Source: Robiginitomaculum sp.
GTDB lineage: Bacteria; Pseudomonadota; Alphaproteobacteria; Caulobacterales; Maricaulaceae
Assembly: GCA_002733385.1 (NCBI GenBank)
Contig: NVVO01000004.1
Location: 75,752 to 86,781 of the forward strand
Reading direction: 5' to 3'
Length of the DNA stretch: 11,030 nt
The notes below the pieces were generated by a model. It saw only the letters and a program-made list of their open reading frames with translations, was not told the origin of the DNA and searched no databases. Of the stretch, positions 6,799 through 11,030 are shown in pieces (position 1 is the first letter of the stretch; every line of letters starts with the position of its first letter). The translations under genes and the position numbers were made by a program.

Positions 6799-7776
6799 AT
6801 GCAGTGCTATGATGTATTTAACGGTGACGCCGACGGCATATGCGCATTGGTACAATTGCGGCTTGCGGAACCTCGCAAAGCCGTGTTGGTCACTGGCGTC
6901 AAGCGCGACATCAATCTACTGAAGCGGGTCAATGCGAACGCGGGCGATCACATCACTGTGCTGGATATTTCCGTGCGAGCCAACGCCAAAGATTTGCGGC
7001 GAAACTTGGCTGCGGGGGCCAGTGTTTTTTATGTAGACCACCATAATCCCGGCAAGTTGCCCGACCACGAAAATTTGCAGGCCGTCATTGATACCCGCCC
7101 CGATATTTGCACCGCGCTTCTGGTCAATCACTGCCTTGAAGGTGCTTACAAAGAATGGGCCGTAGTCGCCGCATTTGGCGACAATCTGCTGGCCTCGGCC
7201 TATGCACTGGCGAAACCCATTGGTTATAAACCAGAACATATTGAAGAGTTAAAACGTCTGGGTGAATTATTAAACTACAATGCATATGGCCGGGATGTAA
7301 CCGATTTGCATTTTGCGCCGGACAAATTGTTCGAAATTTTAGTTCAATACGAAAACCCGGATGCTTTTTTATTTAGCGAACCGGAAATATTTCAAAAACT
7401 CGAAACCGGGTTTTTCGATGATCTCAGAAAAGCCTGGAACGGGGAGGAATTATTATACACTGAGTTTAATTTGGACAATGACATCCCCAGCCCAATTTGG
7501 TTGCTAGACGATGCCGCTTGGGCGAGACGTATATCCGGAGCATTTGGTAACGCGCTGGCCAACAAAACCCCCGACCAGGCCCATGCGGTGCTGACCCATA
7601 ATGCCCACGGCGGTTATATGGTTTCCGTTCGTGCCCCCAAAAACAACCCGGTTGGCGCCGATGTATTTTGCATGCAATTTCCGACGGGCGGTGGCCGGGC
7701 CACTGCCGCTGGCATAAACCACCTACCCAAAGACAAGCTGGACAGATTTATAACTATCTTTAACAAAGCATTCTGA
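6799..7776 (+). CDS. DHH/DHHA1-family phosphoesterase of unknown substrate
   Basis: The 325-residue cytoplasmic protein belongs to the DHH superfamily (RecJ, NrnA/nanoRNase, GdpP), metal-dependent phosphodiesterases acting on nucleic acids or nucleotides. Motif I is NGDADG (8-13), the DxD giving metal ligands Asp10 and Asp12; motif II is Asp56 in VLDIS; motif III is VDHH (79-82); motif IV is Asp128 in FGDN. A DHHA1-like C-terminal end carries GGGRATAAG (297-305), where the usual GGGH has Arg instead of His. It has no signal peptide, CBS, PAS or OB domain, so it is neither GdpP nor full-length RecJ (much longer); its length is near NrnA but motif I differs from the NrnA type (DxDG rather than PDGDAxGS). 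It starts at ATG with AAGGAG six bases upstream and stands alone as a plus-strand gene, divergent from the S9 peptidase. The true substrate is unknown. Confidence 0.85.
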   Translation: MQCYDVFNGDADGICALVQLRLAEPRKAVLVTGVKRDINLLKRVNANAGDHITVLDISVRANAKDLRRNLAAGASVFYVDHHNPGKLPDHENLQAVIDTRPDICTALLVNHCLEGAYKEWAVVAAFGDNLLASAYALAKPIGYKPEHIEELKRLGELLNYNAYGRDVTDLHFAPDKLFEILVQYENPDAFLFSEPEIFQKLETGFFDDLRKAWNGEELLYTEFNLDNDIPSPIWLLDDAAWARRISGAFGNALANKTPDQAHAVLTHNAHGGYMVSVRAPKNNPVGADVFCMQFPTGGGRATAAGINHLPKDKLDRFITIFNKAF

Positions 7777-7785
7777 GTTTCAGAC

Positions 7786-7814
7786 TGGACGGGTTTTAAA
7801 TATACATCTATAGA
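7786..7814 (+). promoter_or_regulatory. Possible promoter of the S41 peptidase gene
   Basis: In the 80-base gap after the DHH gene, TGGACG (7786-7791) and TATAGA (7809-7814) are separated by exactly 17 bases, each matching the sigma-70 consensus at four of six positions. The S41 start lies about 40 bases further on. The match is modest and the AT-rich stretch offers other -10 candidates, such as TATACA at 7801-7806. No terminator hairpin is visible after the DHH gene, so read-through is also possible. Confidence 0.3.
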
Positions 7815-7844
7815 AAGCTTAGGGGTTCAGGAACTGCAAAACTA

Positions 7845-7850
7845 GTGGAG
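7845..7850 (+). promoter_or_regulatory. Ribosome-binding site that decides the S41 start
   Basis: GTGGAG lies six bases before the ATG at 7857. The GTG inside it (7845) could be read as an in-frame start four codons upstream, but the sequence makes a better Shine-Dalgarno, and the ATG start gives a clean lipoprotein signal. Confidence 0.6.
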
Positions 7851-7856
7851 CAATAC

Positions 7857-9530
7857 ATGCGTAATTTTGGTACAAAATCTTTCCGTCGGCATTTACGATT
7901 ACCGACATTACTCTTGGGCTCCGGGCTTTTCTTGGCTGCTTGCGGCGGTGGTTCAACCTCGCCGCCGCCTCCACCTCCTCCACCCCCGCCTCCGCCTGTG
8001 GTTACCGGGCCAACTTGGACGAAAGATGTGTTTCAGGCCGAAGGCAATTTCAAAAACCGTTGCGCCGCACCGCGCGCCGGCATCAACCCAGCTACAAATC
8101 AGCCCTATCCAGATGTTGCCGGCTCGACCTTGCACGAAAAACACTGGTTGCGTTCATGGAGTAATAATACCTATTTATGGTATAGCGAGATAAACGATAT
8201 AGATCCGGGTACGATTGCCGACCGATTGGCCTATTTTGATATTTTGAAAACCAATGCCACAACTGCGTCTGGCAATTCAAAAGACCGGTTTCATTTCACT
8301 ATAGACACCGAGGAATATCAACGGCGCGTCTCGAGCGGGGCATCAGCCGGATATGGGGCCAGGTTTACCTTGATCCGAAGTGCACCACCGAGGGATATCC
8401 GCATAGCATTTGTGGAAACCGGGTCGCCTGCGACAAGCGCACCTGCGAATTTGGATCGTGGGGCTGTTATTTTGGAAATTGACGGGGTCGACGTTATCAA
8501 TGGTTCAGACACCAACACGCTGAACGCCGGACTTTTTCCTGACGGGGCCGGGGAAGACCACACCTTTAAAGTTCGTGATTTAGGCGGTGCGGAGCGTACA
8601 TTCACCATGACATCGGCTATCGTCACTACCAATCCTGTTAATGTGGCCAAAACCATAGATGTGGGGCCCAACAAAGTTGGCTATCTGCATTTTACCACAT
8701 TTGGCACCACAAGTGCCGAGCAAGCCCTATTTGATGCCATGACAACATTCGAAGCGGACGGCATTACGGATCTGGTTTTGGATTTGCGCTATAACGGCGG
8801 CGGGTTTCTGGCCATCGCCGGAGAGCTTGGCTTTATGATTGCGGGCAATGCCCCAACTAATGGGAAAGTATTTGACAAACTTACCTTTAACGACAAGCAC
8901 CCAGCCATCAATCCGGTCACAGGTTCAGCCCTAAGCCCGACACCTTTTTACAGCACGGCGAGAGGGTTCACGGTCGCCTCAGGTACGGCTCTGCCGACGG
9001 TTAATCTAAACCGTGTGTTTATTCTCTCAACCGCCCGCACCTGTTCGGCCAGTGAAGCCGTTATCAATGGTCTGCGCGGGGTTGATGTTGAGGTGGTGCT
9101 GATCGGTACAACCACATGCGGCAAGCCTTACGGGTTTTATGCCACAGACAATTGCGGCGAAACCTATTTCACCATCCAGTTCAAAGGTGAAAACGACAAA
9201 ACTTTTGGTGATTATGCCGACGGGTTTACCCCCATTGATGCGGCGATCAATTCGGGCGAATTGATCGCGGGCTGTGAAGTTGATGATGATTTCACCAAGG
9301 TCATGGGCGACGAGACGGAAAGCCAATTTGCCACCGCTCTCAGCTATATGCAAAACGGCGTGTGTCCGGTGGTAGTTGCAAAAACTTCTGGTGAAGCCAG
9401 TAACAAAGCCAATGCAGCTTTTACCTCTGACGATCCATTGTCATTATATAATGATAAGCGGGTACGCTCACGTTTGCTGCTGGAGCAAAGCCTGATACTC
9501 AGTGCTCCTCCCGCTAATAAGGGGGAATAA
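7857..9530 (+). CDS. S41-family (C-terminal processing protease-like) peptidase, lipoprotein
   Basis: This 557-residue protein is a predicted Ser/Lys-dyad protease of the tail-specific protease family, anchored by lipid in the envelope. The signal ends in lipobox LAAC (Cys29), followed by GGG and a run of twelve prolines (36-47), a stiff spacer holding the enzyme away from the membrane. An N-terminal helical region (about 55-160) has HWLRSWSNNTYLWY; a PDZ-like domain follows (about 163-260, with RGAVILEIDGVDV at 201-213). The peptidase core shows DLRYNGGG (309-316), Ser397 in TCSASE and Lys423 in TCGK, 26 residues apart, close to the 25 of E. coli Prc (Ser430/Lys455). Cysteines at 69, 396, 421, 433, 473 and 503 suggest disulfides; two flank the active-site dyad. 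It is probably co-transcribed with the small lipoprotein gene two bases downstream. The natural substrate is not evident. Confidence 0.92.
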   Translation: MRNFGTKSFRRHLRLPTLLLGSGLFLAACGGGSTSPPPPPPPPPPPPVVTGPTWTKDVFQAEGNFKNRCAAPRAGINPATNQPYPDVAGSTLHEKHWLRSWSNNTYLWYSEINDIDPGTIADRLAYFDILKTNATTASGNSKDRFHFTIDTEEYQRRVSSGASAGYGARFTLIRSAPPRDIRIAFVETGSPATSAPANLDRGAVILEIDGVDVINGSDTNTLNAGLFPDGAGEDHTFKVRDLGGAERTFTMTSAIVTTNPVNVAKTIDVGPNKVGYLHFTTFGTTSAEQALFDAMTTFEADGITDLVLDLRYNGGGFLAIAGELGFMIAGNAPTNGKVFDKLTFNDKHPAINPVTGSALSPTPFYSTARGFTVASGTALPTVNLNRVFILSTARTCSASEAVINGLRGVDVEVVLIGTTTCGKPYGFYATDNCGETYFTIQFKGENDKTFGDYADGFTPIDAAINSGELIAGCEVDDDFTKVMGDETESQFATALSYMQNGVCPVVVAKTSGEASNKANAAFTSDDPLSLYNDKRVRSRLLLEQSLILSAPPANKGE

Positions 9531-9532
9531 TT

Positions 9533-9928
9533 ATGGCCAATGTCATTAAAATGGGTCTAACCATAGCGGCGGCCATTATTGGCACGGGATGTCAGACGGT
9601 GCCGCCCACCAAAGGCGCACCTGCCTTACTTGTCAATGCGTCGCCAAAAGTAACGACAGAAATCCAGGATGTGGTCTCCCAGGCCTTAAACGGTGTGCAG
9701 GTTACAGTCGCACCGGATGTTCTGACCAAAAGTCCGACAATGGCCATAGAAAGACCCGAATTCCGCTCCCCCGCAGGCGACCCGATCATGGGGCGGCGCA
9801 TGGATATGCCAGAGGACGCGGCAGACCATTTCACCCTTAGCAGATCAAATGAAAAATGCGTGCTGACCCACGAGCAAACGAGTGTGAGTTATGTGCTGAA
9901 ATCTGCGCGGTGTGTAGTGGTGGGGTAG
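9533..9928 (+). CDS. Small putative lipoprotein of unknown function
   Basis: The family is not recognised. The 131-residue product has a hydrophobic N-terminal segment (about 5-19) ending in GTGC; Cys20 could be lipidated, although the box has Gly at -3 in place of the usual Leu, so it is an imperfect lipobox. The residue after the Cys is Gln, compatible with outer-membrane sorting. The mature part has a short amphipathic stretch (TTEIQDVVSQAL, 41-52), a Pro/Met/Arg-rich middle (about 67-93) and a C-terminal end with Cys109 and Cys127, close enough in a beta-hairpin-like region to form a disulfide. Its ATG is two bases after the S41 stop, with GGGGGA as ribosome-binding site overlapping the S41 end, so it is almost certainly co-expressed with the protease and might be its partner, inhibitor or substrate (inference). 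Its stop is four bases from the end of the convergent ATPase gene. Confidence 0.75.
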   Translation: MANVIKMGLTIAAAIIGTGCQTVPPTKGAPALLVNASPKVTTEIQDVVSQALNGVQVTVAPDVLTKSPTMAIERPEFRSPAGDPIMGRRMDMPEDAADHFTLSRSNEKCVLTHEQTSVSYVLKSARCVVVG

Positions 9929-9932
9929 ACCA

Positions 9933-11030
9933 TTAACGCCGCATCATACTGCCTAATATGCCGCGCATGATGGCGGCGCCGGTGCGGCCACCTATTTTGC
10001 GGCCTATTTCGACACCGATTGAGCGCACGGCGGCTTTGGTTCCGGCCTCCAGGGCTGTTTGGCGGTTGCGGCCCCTAGTTCTTGCGCGTCTTTTGGGCCT
10101 TGGTTTTGGTTTAGCGCGGGCTTTCTCCTTGGCAATTCTTGCATCCTCGGCGGCCTTTATTTCCGCGTTTCGTTTGCGTTTTTCGCCCAACATTTCGTAG
10201 GCGGATTTGCGGTCTATGGTTTCGTCGTACTGGGTGCCTATGGGGGAGCGCGACATCACCGTCTTTCTTTCAGTATCTGTGGCCGGGCCGAGGCGCGAAC
10301 TTGGCGGGCGGATTAGGGTTTGCCCGACAATGCCGGGGCGGCCTTTGGCGTCCAGCAGTGATACCAAAGCCTCGCCAACACCCAAATCCGAAATCACGTC
10401 TTCGGTCTTGAACGCCGGGTTGGGCCGAAAAGCATTGGCGGACGCGCGAATGGCTTTTTGGTCATTGGGGGTATAGGCTCTAAGTGCATGTTGAATGCGG
10501 TTGCCGATCTGGCCTAAAATGCTGTCCGGGATATCGGTCGGTTTTTGGGTGACGAAATATATCCCGACACCCTTGGAACGGATCAGGCGTGCCACTTGCT
10601 CGATTTTTCGCACCAAAGCTTTGGGTGCATCGGTGAACAGCAAATGCGCCTCGTCGAAAAAGAACGCAATCACCGGTTTATCCGGGTCGCCGATCTCCGG
10701 TAATTCTTCGAACAATTCACTGAGCAACCACAAAAGGAATGTGGAATACAGGCGCGGATTGTTTATGAGTTGCTGGGCGTCGAGAACACTGACAATGCCC
10801 TTGCCGTCCATATCGGTGCGCATGATGTCCGAGAGTTTAAGCGCCGGTTCACCGAAAAACTCGTCGGCTCCGTCGCGCTCCAATACCAACAGATTACGCA
10901 TAATCGCGCCGACAGATTGCGACGAAATATTGCCGTATTCGAACATCAAATCCTTGCGGCTTTCCGCAATAAAGGTCAGTGTGGACTTCAAATCTTTCAA
11001 ATCCAACAGCGGCCAATCATTATCCTCGGC
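9933..11030 (-). CDS. HerA-like ATPase of the DUF853 type, C-terminal part, cut by window edge
   Basis: This is the C-terminal 365 residues of a FtsK/HerA-superfamily ATPase. The frame is open to base 11030; upstream of an in-frame TTG the residues AEDNDWPL lead straight into LDLKDLK, a normal internal stretch for the family, so the start is outside the window. Visible features: Walker B/DEAH box in VIAFFFDEAHLLF (about 120-132 of the visible part), sensor-type VTQKPTDIPDSILGQIGNRIQ (about 160-180, the segment following strand IYF), then a basic, helical Lys/Arg-rich region (about 283-328) and a Gly-rich end GRKIGGRTGAA. Family members are predicted hexameric DNA-translocating ATPases; the physiological role of DUF853 proteins is poorly known, and no NurA nuclease gene is next to it here. 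The gene is convergent with the small lipoprotein gene and has no visible terminator in the four-base gap. Confidence 0.88.
   Translation of the reverse strand, partial: AEDNDWPLLDLKDLKSTLTFIAESRKDLMFEYGNISSQSVGAIMRNLLVLERDGADEFFGEPALKLSDIMRTDMDGKGIVSVLDAQQLINNPRLYSTFLLWLLSELFEELPEIGDPDKPVIAFFFDEAHLLFTDAPKALVRKIEQVARLIRSKGVGIYFVTQKPTDIPDSILGQIGNRIQHALRAYTPNDQKAIRASANAFRPNPAFKTEDVISDLGVGEALVSLLDAKGRPGIVGQTLIRPPSSRLGPATDTERKTVMSRSPIGTQYDETIDRKSAYEMLGEKRKRNAEIKAAEDARIAKEKARAKPKPRPKRRARTRGRNRQTALEAGTKAAVRSIGVEIGRKIGGRTGAAIMRGILGSMMRR

Noticed and set aside
1..11030. tRNA, rRNA, CRISPR array, insertion sequence or riboswitch
   Set aside because: Reading both strands showed no tRNA-like cloverleaf, no regularly spaced repeats, no transposase and no long structured leader; almost all sequence is covered by genes.

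Overview
The window looks like a stretch of chromosome from a Gram-negative alphaproteobacterium with mid-range GC. The taxonomic guess rests on a ubiB-coaBC-dut gene order typical of that class, on an alphaproteobacterial style of UbiB (HADMHEGN rather than HADPHPGN), and on several lipoproteins with secreted-protease domains. The genus is not decidable; a marine Maricaulales/Hyphomonadaceae-like organism is only an impression.

Left part (1-4240, all minus strand): a tightly packed run transcribed right to left: ubiB (ubiquinone biosynthesis), coaBC (coenzyme A biosynthesis), a small exported protein of unknown function, dut (dUTPase) and the start of a cysteine synthase gene that leaves the window at base 1. 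Gaps are 13 and 9 bases and overlaps are 4 and 11 bases, so this is very probably one operon. The unknown exported protein starts at TTG, overlaps the coaBC stop, and carries a small tandem repeat that encodes an acidic linker.

Middle (4241-6798): a 225-base intergenic region contains a striking inverted pair of short hairpins resembling a REP/BIME element. It is followed by a minus-strand gene for a lipoprotein dipeptidyl-peptidase IV-like S9 peptidase. Its 68-base upstream gap is shared with the next, divergent gene.

Right part (6799-11030): a plus-strand DHH-family phosphoesterase of undetermined substrate, then a separate plus-strand pair made of an S41 (C-terminal processing protease-like) lipoprotein with a polyproline linker and a small putative lipoprotein two bases downstream. 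A convergent minus-strand gene for a HerA/DUF853-type ATPase runs off the right edge.

Most of the window is ordinary housekeeping and cell-envelope proteolysis. The points most worth a second look are the paired hairpin repeat at 4338-4444, the unknown exported gene embedded in a core metabolic operon, the S41-small lipoprotein pair, and the DHH protein whose GGGH motif reads GGGR. No RNA gene, CRISPR array, insertion sequence or convincing novel system was seen.
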